This document shows, in pieces, positions 1 through 9,750 of a DNA stretch of 64,000 nucleotides; within the stretch, counting starts at the first letter, position 1, and the number at the start of each line of letters is the position of its first letter. Under the pieces are notes generated by a model, which saw nothing but the letters and a program-made list of their open reading frames with translations, was not told the DNA's origin and searched no databases. Both the position numbers and the translations under genes were made by a program. This DNA is from Stentor coeruleus. Its lineage: Eukaryota; Ciliophora; Heterotrichea; Heterotrichida; Stentoridae. Location of the stretch: NCBI GenBank assembly GCA_001970955.1, contig MPUH01000223.1, positions 1-64,000 of the forward strand. Direction: 5' to 3'.

Positions 1-1
1 C

Positions 2-148
2 TTTAATATAGTTATATCAATTTATGTAAAGATTAATATTATTATTATTTTAGATTTAGCGATATATAATGATTTTGGTTGTAGTTTCTATAAGAAGCAT
101 TTGCAGGAATTTTTTAAAGCTGATAATTGGATGGGGAAAATTAGCTAA
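2..148 (+). CDS. Possible C-terminal end of a gene entering from the left
   Basis: A plus-strand frame is open from the window edge to a TAA at 146-148 (48 codons). The last 30 or so residues (LDLAIYNDFGCSFYKKHL, then ...KADNWMGKIS) have a mixed, protein-like composition, unlike the AT-rich spacer translations. The first part, with four Ile codons in a row, is less convincing. No family is recognised. It would be convergent with the tubulin gene, whose stop is only 38 bp away. This is an inference from composition alone and could be chance. Confidence 0.3.
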   Translation, partial: FNIVISIYVKINIIIILDLAIYNDFGCSFYKKHLQEFFKADNWMGKIS

Positions 149-186
149 AGTTTAAGCAAATTAGTATTTAAATCTTCAAATTTTCC

Positions 187-1506
187 TTAATCATGGTTTT
201 TTTCTAGTTCAACATAATCTCGTTCTAAAGCTCTAAGGTTTTCGTATTTATACCTAAACTCTCCTGATTCCATTCCTTCACCTACAAACCAATGCACATA
301 AGCTCTCTTACTATATAAACTCATAAACTTATTAGATACTAAAGATATTATTGAGCTAATTCCTGTTGAGTTACATAATGTGCTAAGGGATATAGAAGTT
401 TTAGCTAAACCTGAGTATGGATTAACAATACTAGTATGAGGATTAATATTAACTGATAATTTTTTTGATTCATTTTCAACAAATTTAAATGGACTTTCTA
501 AATTCATATAAGATAAGGCATTATTTGCATCTGTATAATTTATGTTGCCACTATAATTTAAAGAACATGCTATTAGCTTGCTTTGTCTTATATCGCAAGA
601 AGTCATAAAAGAATTAGGGTTAAAAGCTTGACATGTAATATCTTTAACCGAATAATTATAATAATAAGCTTTTTCTTTAGGAGTCCAAGGAGAATATGAG
701 CTTGTTAAAAATAACAGCATAGGATAAGGAACTAGTTTTGATTTAATTTCTCTAAAACTACAATTATTTTCACCTCCAAATCTCATAGATCTTGTCACAT
801 TAGCTACATTAAATGCAATAAGCCTATTAATATCTTCATAAATTGGACATTCCTGATAAAGTTCTTCATACAATATTCTATACAAAGCTTTATTATCATA
901 ACAAATTGTTAAATCATTATTCTCAATCATATAACTAATACACAACATACTGTTAATAGGTTCAACACAGCTTGGTGATATATCAGGTGAAGGGAAAACA
1001 GCATTGCTTAATTTATATTTCCCATTATAATCAATTGAAAAATGTTCACAAAGCAATGTACCAAGCCCACCTCCAGTACCCCCACCAACAGAATGATAAA
1101 AAATAAAACCTTCTAAACTATCACATTTTTCAACTTGTTTACGAGTTGCTTCTAAGCATTCATTTAAAATACTATGCCCAGCTATACATCTTGCTCTGGA
1201 AAAAATATCAGAAGATGATTCTTTTCCTAATACAAAATTTTCTGATGAGAGCAGGGATTTGTAAGAACCTTTTTTTATATGATTGATTTTATCTTGGTCT
1301 AAGTCAAAGAAAAGGCTTCGAGCATTAAAAGAACCAGATTCAGATTCGTGAAACATTGTATGACAAGAATTAGATGATGATAAATTGTCTTGAGGCTCAA
1401 AAGTTCCTGATTGTGTAATTCCATGTTCATATGTAAATTGCTCTAGGCATGCCTCTCCTATGTTAATACCTGCTTGCCCAACGTGAATAGAAATTAATTC
1501 TTTCAT
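187..1506 (-). CDS. Divergent alpha-tubulin-like protein
   Basis: 439 residues, close to the usual 450 of alpha-tubulin. The start MKELISIHVGQAGINIG matches the tubulin N-terminus. The nucleotide-binding glycine loop reads GGGTGGG at residues 141-147, where tubulins have GGGTGSG. VPYP follows at about 259-262, and HWFVGEGMESGEF near the C-terminus is the alpha-type signature. Glu253 in SFREIKSKLVPYP sits where alpha-tubulin has its catalytic Glu254, so hydrolysis of the beta-subunit GTP may be kept. The loop that normally carries the acetylated Lys40 has no lysine. The segment around residues 96-110 replaces the canonical NNYARGHYT stretch. The tail ends KNHD, without the acidic stretch and terminal Tyr. 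It is therefore a fast-evolving paralogue, probably specialised, not the bulk microtubule subunit. Single exon; TAA stop. Confidence 0.9.
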   Translation of the reverse strand: MKELISIHVGQAGINIGEACLEQFTYEHGITQSGTFEPQDNLSSSNSCHTMFHESESGSFNARSLFFDLDQDKINHIKKGSYKSLLSSENFVLGKESSSDIFSRARCIAGHSILNECLEATRKQVEKCDSLEGFIFYHSVGGGTGGGLGTLLCEHFSIDYNGKYKLSNAVFPSPDISPSCVEPINSMLCISYMIENNDLTICYDNKALYRILYEELYQECPIYEDINRLIAFNVANVTRSMRFGGENNCSFREIKSKLVPYPMLLFLTSSYSPWTPKEKAYYYNYSVKDITCQAFNPNSFMTSCDIRQSKLIACSLNYSGNINYTDANNALSYMNLESPFKFVENESKKLSVNINPHTSIVNPYSGLAKTSISLSTLCNSTGISSIISLVSNKFMSLYSKRAYVHWFVGEGMESGEFRYKYENLRALERDYVELEKNHD

Positions 1507-2091
1507 CTTTATAAGAAAGTTTATAATATCTATTTAATAATGAAATAAATAATTATCTCTGGTATAATCTATGACGTATAGTTCCATATTATAAATTAGT
1601 TTTCAATAGCTGCACCTGCTAAAAAAAATTAGCTTTCATTATATTTTTCCTATAATCTCTACTTGCAATTAATCATCTAGAGATAACACCAAAAATATTT
1701 TCCCCTTTCTAATATCTTTCCTTCAAACTTAGCATAATCTTTTATTTACCACAGAATTCATTAGAAAAACTATATCACTAAAACTGTAAAAATACAGCTA
1801 ATAAAATTCTAAGTCTATCAACAAAATCAATCAACCATAATATAAAAATTAAAATCTTTAATTTTAATAGCATCAACATAATTATGACATACAATACTTA
1901 TATTCTATTATCAATTTTTTATTTATTTTCGACTATATTAAAAATTTCATCCAATAATTTCCTAAATAAAAATATTGACAAATCTATAAACAATCAAATC
2001 ACACTCATAAAAAAACCCTAACACAACAATAATAAAAAAATTTTTAATAAACTATCATCAATTAATCCCTACTTACTAATATTAACTAAAA
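1507..2091. other. Intergenic spacer
   Basis: 585 bp between two minus-strand genes. The right half is strongly C/A-rich on the plus strand and contains an exact CCCTAACA at 2016-2023, just before the 3' end of the next gene. No reading frame or RNA gene seen. Confidence 0.6.
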
Positions 2092-5000
2092 TTACTGAGG
2101 TGGAGCTCTAGCCTCATGAACTAACGCTCCAAGTTCATCATCAACAACAAGCAAAGCAAATTTCTCAATACTCTCCAAACTATCCGTATTCAATGAAACA
2201 TAATCAAATTTACCTCTAGCATCAGTATACCCATCCTTATAAAACTCAACCTTTCCATCCATTCTCTTAACAAAAGCTTTCACATAAACACCTGGTTTAG
2301 GATTCCTACATTGATCCATGACCTTAATAATCCCAAATCTTTCAATACAATTTATCACAAGTAAATTAGAAAAATAAGACCTTGATACAGTATAAGTCTT
2401 ATAATCCACTTCAACAAGTAAATTTTTCCCTGAATATTTCTCCATATTAAAACTCATATTTTTCCCAGTCAATTTAACTAAAATTTCTTCATTAGCTTTC
2501 ACATACCCAAAACTTTGCGTATCTTCAACAAGAAAAGGGTTTTTAGAAAACAACACTTCAAGATCGATTTCATAAATTCTCACAATACAACTATCAACAT
2601 TTTCATAAACCATTTCAAGACTATTGTTTTTTATTTCAAAATTTAATGATGGTTCTAAGTTCATAGGAGTAGGAACATCTTCACATTCTAGTTCTTTTAT
2701 TAAATCAATTATACCATTAAAAAGCTCACGCCATGTAGGAATAGGATAATTTTTATATAAATTTGCTAGATCTTCAGAACCTTCTGGATTAAAATAACAT
2801 GTTAGATAGTCGTATTGGATTTGCATAGGGCCAGGTTTGATTTTATATTGAGATGGGATTAATGATATTTTATTATAAAATTCTCTTGCTTCTTGATATC
2901 GGTCTTGGTATATAAGATATTGACAAATACATAAGAGATCAGGGTCTTCTAGGATACCTTTGTCGATAAGGTATAGAAGGAGTTTTTTATAAGATTTGCG
3001 TAAGGATTTATTTGCTATTCGGGGTTGGTTGGCTAGACGATAAGTTCGAGCATTTACTAGAGGATCATATTCTAGATGGTTAAAACCTTCATTTTTAGTT
3101 TCAAGTAAAGTTGATGTAAAATAATGCCCTACAGGTGAATTGGGGTAACACCATTTCTTCAACACTTCTTTAACAGTATCTTTATCGCAATGCATAAAAC
3201 CAAAACTCCAAAGATAATCATTATAAATCATTTTCGATCTATAAATCTTCACAACTTCCATCCAGAAATTTTTATCCACACACATCCAAAGCAAACTATT
3301 TAAATGATAATCACTTTTTATACTATTCCAATTATTTTTCCTCATATATTCTAAAATAAGATCTTTCCTCCCAGAATTTACTAAATCCTCAAAAGTTTCA
3401 AGTTTACTCAAATCATGAGAATCCCTAACAACTAAATCTTTTTTATCTAAAATTGCAACAATTTTATTATTCATAATAACACTTGCAGGGATATGTTCAT
3501 AACATCCACTTTCTGGGAAATAAAATCTAAATTCAATATTTGAAGTAAAAAATGGTTTAAGTCTTTTATGATATACTATAGAAGACTCTAAAGGTTTTAA
3601 AGCTATAGACCCTTGTGGTATCTGAGTCATTAGTTCTAAATTAATATATTTACTTGACATGTTTGTAATAATTACTATGCATGTATAAATTTTTTGTTTA
3701 ATAAATTGAGTAACTTCTTTTTCTTGTTCATAATGATAGATTTTTGATGAATATTTTGCAGAAAGGACTATACTGGAGTCAAGGAGAAATTCAGCTTTGG
3801 ATAAGGTTTTATAGAAAACTATACTAGGACTTCGGGCTATCATATGCCATGATTGCCCTTCTGTTTCGAATTGATGCTTTTCAGCTTTGAATGGAAGTGG
3901 ACAGAAGGAAAGTAAAGAGATAAAATCGATTAGTGTGTCTGTTATATCAAGGAGATATGGGTTAAAAAATGGGATTTCTTGAAGAAGGCTTAATCCGATT
4001 TCTCCGAATAAAGATGATGAAACGTTTTCAGGTTTGCTATAATGTTTATAATAATAAGTTTCTGAATATTCTAAGGTGTTTTTCATTTTCTTATAATAAA
4101 CTGGGGCTTGTTTGCGGGCTTCAAGTACATATTCATCCTCTTGGTCTTGTTCATCTTTTTCATCGTTTGCTATTTTTTTCTTTTTCTTTTTAATATTTTT
4201 ATCTGATTTGATATTCCTTTGTTTTACTCCTCCTTCTTCCTCTCCTTCTTCTTCCTCGTATTCATTACCTTCTTCTTCACAACATTCCATACCTTCTCCT
4301 CCTCCTCCTCCACCACCACCTCCGCCACCTCCACCATATTCTTCCTCTCCACCATAAGTTAAGTCCATTAAGTTTTGAATTTTCAATACAGACCTAATTA
4401 TACTAACAAGCCATTTATCTTCTTCTTCACTTTGATTTTCATGATGACTTCTAAGTATATTTATGGTCTTCATGGCAAATTCAGGATCTTTTTCCTTTAA
4501 ACTTAAACCAACAAGCATTTTTTCTAGGTTATTTAATGTGGACATCATTGAGAAACTACTAAATTCTTCTAGATCTTCCCCACATAAAAATTTATCGACT
4601 ATATCTTTTTTGATTTTATTTTCTATAAATGGACGAGCGAATTTGGTAAAAAATATTTTATCTCGAGAATAAAGGAAAAGATTTAGTTCATGAGATGAGA
4701 AAGAGTTATAATAATTTTTTTTTTCTTCTAATGACATTGTATCCCAATGGCATAAAGGTTCCCATATAGATGTTTCTATATAATCACCATAAGATTCTTG
4801 AATATCTCTTCGGATTTTAAAAAATTTGTCTAAGGAATCAACAATTTCTATTGAAGATGCTGAGAAATTTGATATGACTAGGTCATCATTTTGGTTGAGA
4901 AACTTACATTTGAAAGATTCGATTGAGTGAGTTAGGGCTTGGGTGTAGCGAAGATCTTTTAATTGACTTGATTTATTTAAGCATCTCAATCGATAAGAAT

Positions 5001-8000
5001 AACTACCTGAATTATAAGCAACAAATAATACATTAGAATATAATCCAGGTATCTTAAATTTCGCTTTCCCCTCTACAACATTAACATACATCCACACAGC
5101 TGGGTTAGCCAAAAAGTTCACATTATGTATAACTTTCTCATTTTCAGCTGAAGAATCCGTTGAAATCCTTTCATTTTTATTATTTTCTTCATTTTTCCCA
5201 ATTGCTGTCTTTTTAAGTGGAGACCCTTTTTGCGCTTCCTGCACTTCAGTTGTAGTTTCTTTAATAAAATGTCTTATTAAAACCACTTGAGGTTTATCTA
5301 ACATATTCCCAACAAATTTTTCTTGTTTTTTCCTATCGAGTACATATTGATATTCTTGATCTAATAAAGCACTTGGTAAATAAATGTTTTGTGGACGAGT
5401 AAAAGAAAAGGATTCAGTTTTTAAAACTTCATTTAAATCAGAAAGGCTTTTTGCTGATGATATTAAAGAAGAAGTTAAGTAATTGAAGAAAAGAGCATAA
5501 ACTGTAGATTTATCATCAAAATTACCCGAGACTTGAGTAGTGATTTCTGATTTAGTTATAAGGATTTTTGAAATTCCTATTGACATATAATCTCTGTTTG
5601 TTGTTACAGCAGAATTGTCTTGTAAAATGAAGTTTTTACCGAAATGAACTCCTTCAACAATACTGATTTTGATTTTATCGTAGTTCCCTTTAAACACCAA
5701 CTCATAATTTCCTAACTCAATCTGTTCAAGGCTTACAGTACAGTTTTCCTTATCCAACTTCAAAAACTTCTCAGCCCCTTCACCAACAACATCATCATTT
5801 ACTGAATAAAACCAAATCATCTCTTCAATTTCTTTATTCTTATCAGAACTTTTTATCGGTAATACAAACTCATCTCCTTCACACAATTTGATATCTTTAG
5901 GATAATCTATTTTTTCCCTAAAGTTCCTAATACTCCAATTTCTCTTAATTTCTTCATTTTCATTATATACAATTTCTACATTTAAATTCACAATTCCAGT
6001 AAGTGTTCCAAGAAAAATTTTCCCATCATTATTTGTACTTAAATTTTGACTTTCTTCCTGAGTCCAAAAAGCATGTCTAATTTTAACTTTAGCACTTTGA
6101 TTAACTATTGGTTCCCCATTTTTCCCTTTAATTTCTAAAAAATAAGAATTGTCTGAATAGTTTAAATAAACATCAAAAAGTGCTTCTGAAGTAGATGATT
6201 CTGAAAAACTTTGATTATATGATGATGATAATTCTTCTTCTTCACCTTGAATATTTTTAATTGTCACAATAAAATCAACATTGATTCCTAAAGCATTATT
6301 TGGTATATAAAAAAGTATTTCTATAGGATTAGCACCTTCAGGCATTTCAAGATTATTAAAATTCTTACTATTTTCCCCATTTTTCAAAGAAAACGTGACT
6401 ATAGTTTTTGCAGTTTTTACTATAGCATTAGGAGCTCTGATCCCATTGATAAGTATTCTAGGTTTAATGAGCATTTTTACTTGTCTTCCCCTTATAAGTT
6501 GTTCTTCATATAAAAAAAACACTGCATGTAAAGAATAATTTTCTGTCAAATGCGAGAAATTTCTAACAAACTCAGCTTGTCCATCATTACACAATATCAA
6601 AGTTTTAATCCCTGAAGTCTGGGCAAATGGAATATCAATCCTCCCATCTCGACCTTTAGCTTCATAAAACCTAGAATCTAAATAAAGTCCAGCATTTTTG
6701 CATATCTCATTATCTTCATTTAAAATATAAACAACATGTCCTGCTGCTGTTGGTTTAGTTATATACCTAAGACTACCTTTTTTTATAAGCACTCTACTAT
6801 GTCGCCCATTACCAAAAAACTCAACAATAAAAATCCCAGTTTCTTTTGAAGACAGTTGAGGGAACTCAAAAACCTTTTTTATTTCGACTTGTGGAGGTTC
6901 AACAAATTCATATGTGAACTCATACTTAGCTACAAGTCCATCTAATATTATATCTGTTGTTATTTCTTTATTATTCTTCAAATAATAGTTCTTTGGGTTA
7001 AGTTCTAATACTCTAACTAATAATCTGTTAATGTTTTTTATTTTCATAGCAAATTTCACAAGTTCTTTTCTAGTAAATTCTTTAGGATTATCCATACATG
7101 GCTCTAAATGAACTGCGTATATCAACTCATTATCTAAATACTTCTTGTCTATTTTCTCTATATTTTCACCTTTAAGCAGACTAATATCAGCTTTGATTTT
7201 CTTAAGAAACTCAGGTTTTAAATGCTTTGCCAATTCATCGAAAATCTGAGATTTCTCTTCAAGCAAGTTTTTTACATAATTTTCTATGATGGTTTTTTCA
7301 GAAACTGAACTGTTAAGAATAAAACAAGAAAACTCTTTTAGTTCATTTTCATCAATGATATTTTTTTTATAAATATTTGAGGTTTTATGATAAGATAAAT
7401 ATTTTATAAACCATATTTCTTCATACTTTTCTAAACTGTAGCCCAAATAGATTGTGTTGAAGAAAATAACAGATTTAAATGATGGGGGGAATTTGGGGTC
7501 TTGTTCGATTTCCCCTGATATAAATTTGAAATACTGATATTTTGACTCGATTTTCATTGTATGGACTTTTAGGAAATACTCTTTTGATATCCAAGCTTTA
7601 AGGAAATGAAGATTATTCCATATTTTCGGTTCTAAGCTTGAGATTTTGTTTAGTTGGGTTTTAGTCATACTAGTAAAGCAAGATGATTCTGTGAAATCGG
7701 AAGTTTTTTGGATATACCCGACGAACCTTTCAGCAAGATCTTTAAAACGATAAAGATAACCTCCTGTTAAGTATTTTTTAAACACAGAATCACTTGTTTT
7801 ATTAATATTTACACTGAATTTCCCTTCATTTGTTAAGTTACTAAAGGATTTTGGGTTTTTAGCAGCTTCGTTTAGGTCAGGAAACTCGATTTTCAAAATA
7901 TTAGGGAGTTTTTCTACCTCTTCTATCTGAGCTTCACGTAGAGGGGGGTATTCGTAATTGAAATTTGTAATTTCTTCATTGATTTTTGTGATAATTTCTG

Positions 8001-8244
8001 GGTCTTCAGTATTGTCATAGTCTCTTAGAAGTTTTCTGAATTTAAGTTTGGTATAATATTCAGAATTTCCTTCGTTTAATTGCTCGAGTAATTGGGTGAG
8101 TCTTTCATTGTTTGGATCAGTTTCAATAAGACGAGACCCTTCGAGATATTTTTTTAAGTGAGAGGATGCGGGAAGAGTTTTTATAGCATCATCGAGATTA
8201 CTGTTGTAAACTATTTTTTCTAGTGCTAGAATCTCTTCATCCAT
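2092..8244 (-). CDS. 2050-residue protist protein, possibly alpha-2-macroglobulin-like
   Basis: Uninterrupted 2050-codon frame with no recognisable signal peptide at MDEEILALEKIVY. Several stretches look like successive beta-sandwich domains (about residues 450-900). A segment near 1090-1130 (WMYVNVVEGKAKFKIPG) recalls the macroglobulin-type pattern of a Trp, then a hydrophobic strand, then a Pro-Gly turn. The last 90 residues (VYVKAFV, then FYKDGYTDARGKFDYVSL) resemble an Ig-like regulatory domain that I associate with large conserved proteins of several protists. Around residues 1300-1380 is a low-complexity insert: thirteen consecutive Gly, then Glu-rich, then Lys-rich. No thioester motif was seen. 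The assignment to the macroglobulin superfamily is tentative; the coding call is secure. A cytosolic or coat role cannot be decided from sequence. Confidence 0.6.
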   Translation of the reverse strand: MDEEILALEKIVYNSNLDDAIKTLPASSHLKKYLEGSRLIETDPNNERLTQLLEQLNEGNSEYYTKLKFRKLLRDYDNTEDPEIITKINEEITNFNYEYPPLREAQIEEVEKLPNILKIEFPDLNEAAKNPKSFSNLTNEGKFSVNINKTSDSVFKKYLTGGYLYRFKDLAERFVGYIQKTSDFTESSCFTSMTKTQLNKISSLEPKIWNNLHFLKAWISKEYFLKVHTMKIESKYQYFKFISGEIEQDPKFPPSFKSVIFFNTIYLGYSLEKYEEIWFIKYLSYHKTSNIYKKNIIDENELKEFSCFILNSSVSEKTIIENYVKNLLEEKSQIFDELAKHLKPEFLKKIKADISLLKGENIEKIDKKYLDNELIYAVHLEPCMDNPKEFTRKELVKFAMKIKNINRLLVRVLELNPKNYYLKNNKEITTDIILDGLVAKYEFTYEFVEPPQVEIKKVFEFPQLSSKETGIFIVEFFGNGRHSRVLIKKGSLRYITKPTAAGHVVYILNEDNEICKNAGLYLDSRFYEAKGRDGRIDIPFAQTSGIKTLILCNDGQAEFVRNFSHLTENYSLHAVFFLYEEQLIRGRQVKMLIKPRILINGIRAPNAIVKTAKTIVTFSLKNGENSKNFNNLEMPEGANPIEILFYIPNNALGINVDFIVTIKNIQGEEEELSSSYNQSFSESSTSEALFDVYLNYSDNSYFLEIKGKNGEPIVNQSAKVKIRHAFWTQEESQNLSTNNDGKIFLGTLTGIVNLNVEIVYNENEEIKRNWSIRNFREKIDYPKDIKLCEGDEFVLPIKSSDKNKEIEEMIWFYSVNDDVVGEGAEKFLKLDKENCTVSLEQIELGNYELVFKGNYDKIKISIVEGVHFGKNFILQDNSAVTTNRDYMSIGISKILITKSEITTQVSGNFDDKSTVYALFFNYLTSSLISSAKSLSDLNEVLKTESFSFTRPQNIYLPSALLDQEYQYVLDRKKQEKFVGNMLDKPQVVLIRHFIKETTTEVQEAQKGSPLKKTAIGKNEENNKNERISTDSSAENEKVIHNVNFLANPAVWMYVNVVEGKAKFKIPGLYSNVLFVAYNSGSYSYRLRCLNKSSQLKDLRYTQALTHSIESFKCKFLNQNDDLVISNFSASSIEIVDSLDKFFKIRRDIQESYGDYIETSIWEPLCHWDTMSLEEKKNYYNSFSSHELNLFLYSRDKIFFTKFARPFIENKIKKDIVDKFLCGEDLEEFSSFSMMSTLNNLEKMLVGLSLKEKDPEFAMKTINILRSHHENQSEEEDKWLVSIIRSVLKIQNLMDLTYGGEEEYGGGGGGGGGGGGGEGMECCEEEGNEYEEEEGEEEGGVKQRNIKSDKNIKKKKKKIANDEKDEQDQEDEYVLEARKQAPVYYKKMKNTLEYSETYYYKHYSKPENVSSSLFGEIGLSLLQEIPFFNPYLLDITDTLIDFISLLSFCPLPFKAEKHQFETEGQSWHMIARSPSIVFYKTLSKAEFLLDSSIVLSAKYSSKIYHYEQEKEVTQFIKQKIYTCIVIITNMSSKYINLELMTQIPQGSIALKPLESSIVYHKRLKPFFTSNIEFRFYFPESGCYEHIPASVIMNNKIVAILDKKDLVVRDSHDLSKLETFEDLVNSGRKDLILEYMRKNNWNSIKSDYHLNSLLWMCVDKNFWMEVVKIYRSKMIYNDYLWSFGFMHCDKDTVKEVLKKWCYPNSPVGHYFTSTLLETKNEGFNHLEYDPLVNARTYRLANQPRIANKSLRKSYKKLLLYLIDKGILEDPDLLCICQYLIYQDRYQEAREFYNKISLIPSQYKIKPGPMQIQYDYLTCYFNPEGSEDLANLYKNYPIPTWRELFNGIIDLIKELECEDVPTPMNLEPSLNFEIKNNSLEMVYENVDSCIVRIYEIDLEVLFSKNPFLVEDTQSFGYVKANEEILVKLTGKNMSFNMEKYSGKNLLVEVDYKTYTVSRSYFSNLLVINCIERFGIIKVMDQCRNPKPGVYVKAFVKRMDGKVEFYKDGYTDARGKFDYVSLNTDSLESIEKFALLVVDDELGALVHEARAPPQ
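4297..4340 (-). repeat. Poly-glycine codon run (GGN)
   Basis: A trinucleotide run within the 2050-residue gene encodes thirteen glycines in a row, flanked by Glu-rich and Lys-rich codon runs. On the plus strand it reads as repeated CCN triplets. It is the most GC-rich patch of the locus and a likely site of length polymorphism. Confidence 0.8.
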
Positions 8245-8722
8245 GTTTATAAATGAATAGTTTTAGATATTTTAGATGATAAATGTATTATATTGTGGTT
8301 GGTTATTTCTATTGAGCAATTTTTTGGATTTTTTTTGTGATGTAGGTTTTTGTGATATGCCAGAGTAAAAGTTTAGAGATATGAAGGATTTGATTGAAAT
8401 TTAACTTGTTAGATGATGTGGATTTGGAAAAAATGAATTATTTATTTAGCAAATAAACAGACAATAGGGCTTATATCCAAGAAAGATTTAACTTGCTCTA
8501 AAATTAGCAATAAAAGTCCAAAAATATCTTTAGTATACCTTATAAGCAACTGAATCATAATTCAAACTTAGTTTACATAAAAGTAATATTTACTATCTCC
8601 CCAATCCTTATTATCTCAAAATACCTAAAATGTAAACCAAATTCTCATTATCCAATTTAAAACCAAAAAAACCCAGTATAGCCTAACTAAAAAAATTATT
8701 CATCTAATAATTTATAAATCCA
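8245..8722. other. Intergenic spacer with skew switch
   Basis: 478 bp between tandem minus-strand genes. The left half is G/T-rich and the right half C/A-rich on the plus strand, with the change near 8450-8530. No gene seen. Confidence 0.6.
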
Positions 8723-9445
8723 CTAAGCAAAAAAAGACTCTGACAGTTTATTCGCATTGCTTAAACTTAACTTGCTTCTCAGCATAGGCGTTGTAAAATT
8801 ATCAAATTTCGACATTATAGTATAAGATCCAGGCCCAGGATAATCTTGACTTGCTATATAAACTTTACTTTTATCAAAAAACTCATATCTTTTCCCTCTT
8901 CCCATAGTAACATTAATATCATTAAATCTACCTCTTTTAATAAGTTTCTCAGAAATATTATATTTACTAGGTCCTGGGAATTCGCTATTTTTATCATGGA
9001 TTACTTTTCTTGATTTTATAGTAACCCCTTTGCTTTTATCAATAAAACTTTTTTCTATATTATAAGCGCCAGGACCTGGATAAGGATATTTTTTAGGCTC
9101 ATGCTTGATTGGAATTGGACCAAAGATTGCCCCAGCTTTACGAAGTAATGGGTCAAATTGACTTGGAAGATTGTAATTGTTTGGAGATGGATTGTCATTT
9201 GTAATAGTTGAATAACGATTTCCTTTACCCATAGATGTAAAACGTTTTTCTAGTGTGGAAGGTAATTCAAAATAAGGGACATCAAGAGTTTGGCTACGGG
9301 ATCCAAAACGCTGAGCTTTTGGGAAACTCCATGTTGCTGATTGTTCCCTTCGTAGTGAACCTGAAGAGTCCTTAAAGATTTTTACTTTTGACTGGCCTAG
9401 TTTGCTTGAACAGAGTTTTGGTTCACTTAAGTTCTTGATTTTCAT
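8723..9445 (-). CDS. SHIPPO/STPG-repeat protein (ODF3-like)
   Basis: 240 residues with the Pro-Gly-Pro repeats of sperm-tail PG-rich proteins: SPNNYNLP near residue 90, PGPGAYNIEKSF near 123, PGPSKYN near 153, and PGPGSYT near 203. In this family each repeat has the form PGPGxY plus a short hydrophobic tail, and members bind or line axonemal microtubules. Single exon, no membrane segment. A distant paralogue lies at 32989-33642 with the same order of elements (FPKAxRF, a STLxKR segment, G-G-RY, SPSPxxYxLP, then PGPGAYN and PGPGSY). A ciliary or cortical-fibre role is inferred from the family. Confidence 0.85.
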   Translation of the reverse strand: MKIKNLSEPKLCSSKLGQSKVKIFKDSSGSLRREQSATWSFPKAQRFGSRSQTLDVPYFELPSTLEKRFTSMGKGNRYSTITNDNPSPNNYNLPSQFDPLLRKAGAIFGPIPIKHEPKKYPYPGPGAYNIEKSFIDKSKGVTIKSRKVIHDKNSEFPGPSKYNISEKLIKRGRFNDINVTMGRGKRYEFFDKSKVYIASQDYPGPGSYTIMSKFDNFTTPMLRSKLSLSNANKLSESFFA

Positions 9446-9750
9446 ATTAAATTATATATCTTAGTAAAATCACATCTCCATGGAAACTACAGTTAACCTT
9501 AAAACTATTTAATCAAATCAGCAAAAATATATATAATCCATCTTCTTAAATCATCCCACAACTTTCATCTTATCACATTTTTTAAAGTAAAACCTGAGTT
9601 AGTTTTATCAATCATTTATTTTACATAAAAAGATGAATATTTCAATAACTTTTATATAATCCAACATTAAAACTCAAAAAATTCTAAACAAACAAATATA
9701 TCTAATGAATAAAAAAACCTAATTAAAAATTCTCATATATAACTTATCTA
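9446..9750. other. Intergenic spacer
   Basis: 305 bp between tandem minus-strand genes. Mostly C/A-rich on the plus strand; the G/T-rich left half seen in most other spacers is almost absent here. No gene seen. Confidence 0.5.

Noticed and set aside
4112-4357. Plus-strand Ser/Pro-rich frame opposite the poly-Gly tract
   Set aside because: Antisense shadow of the low-complexity codons of the 2050-residue gene.
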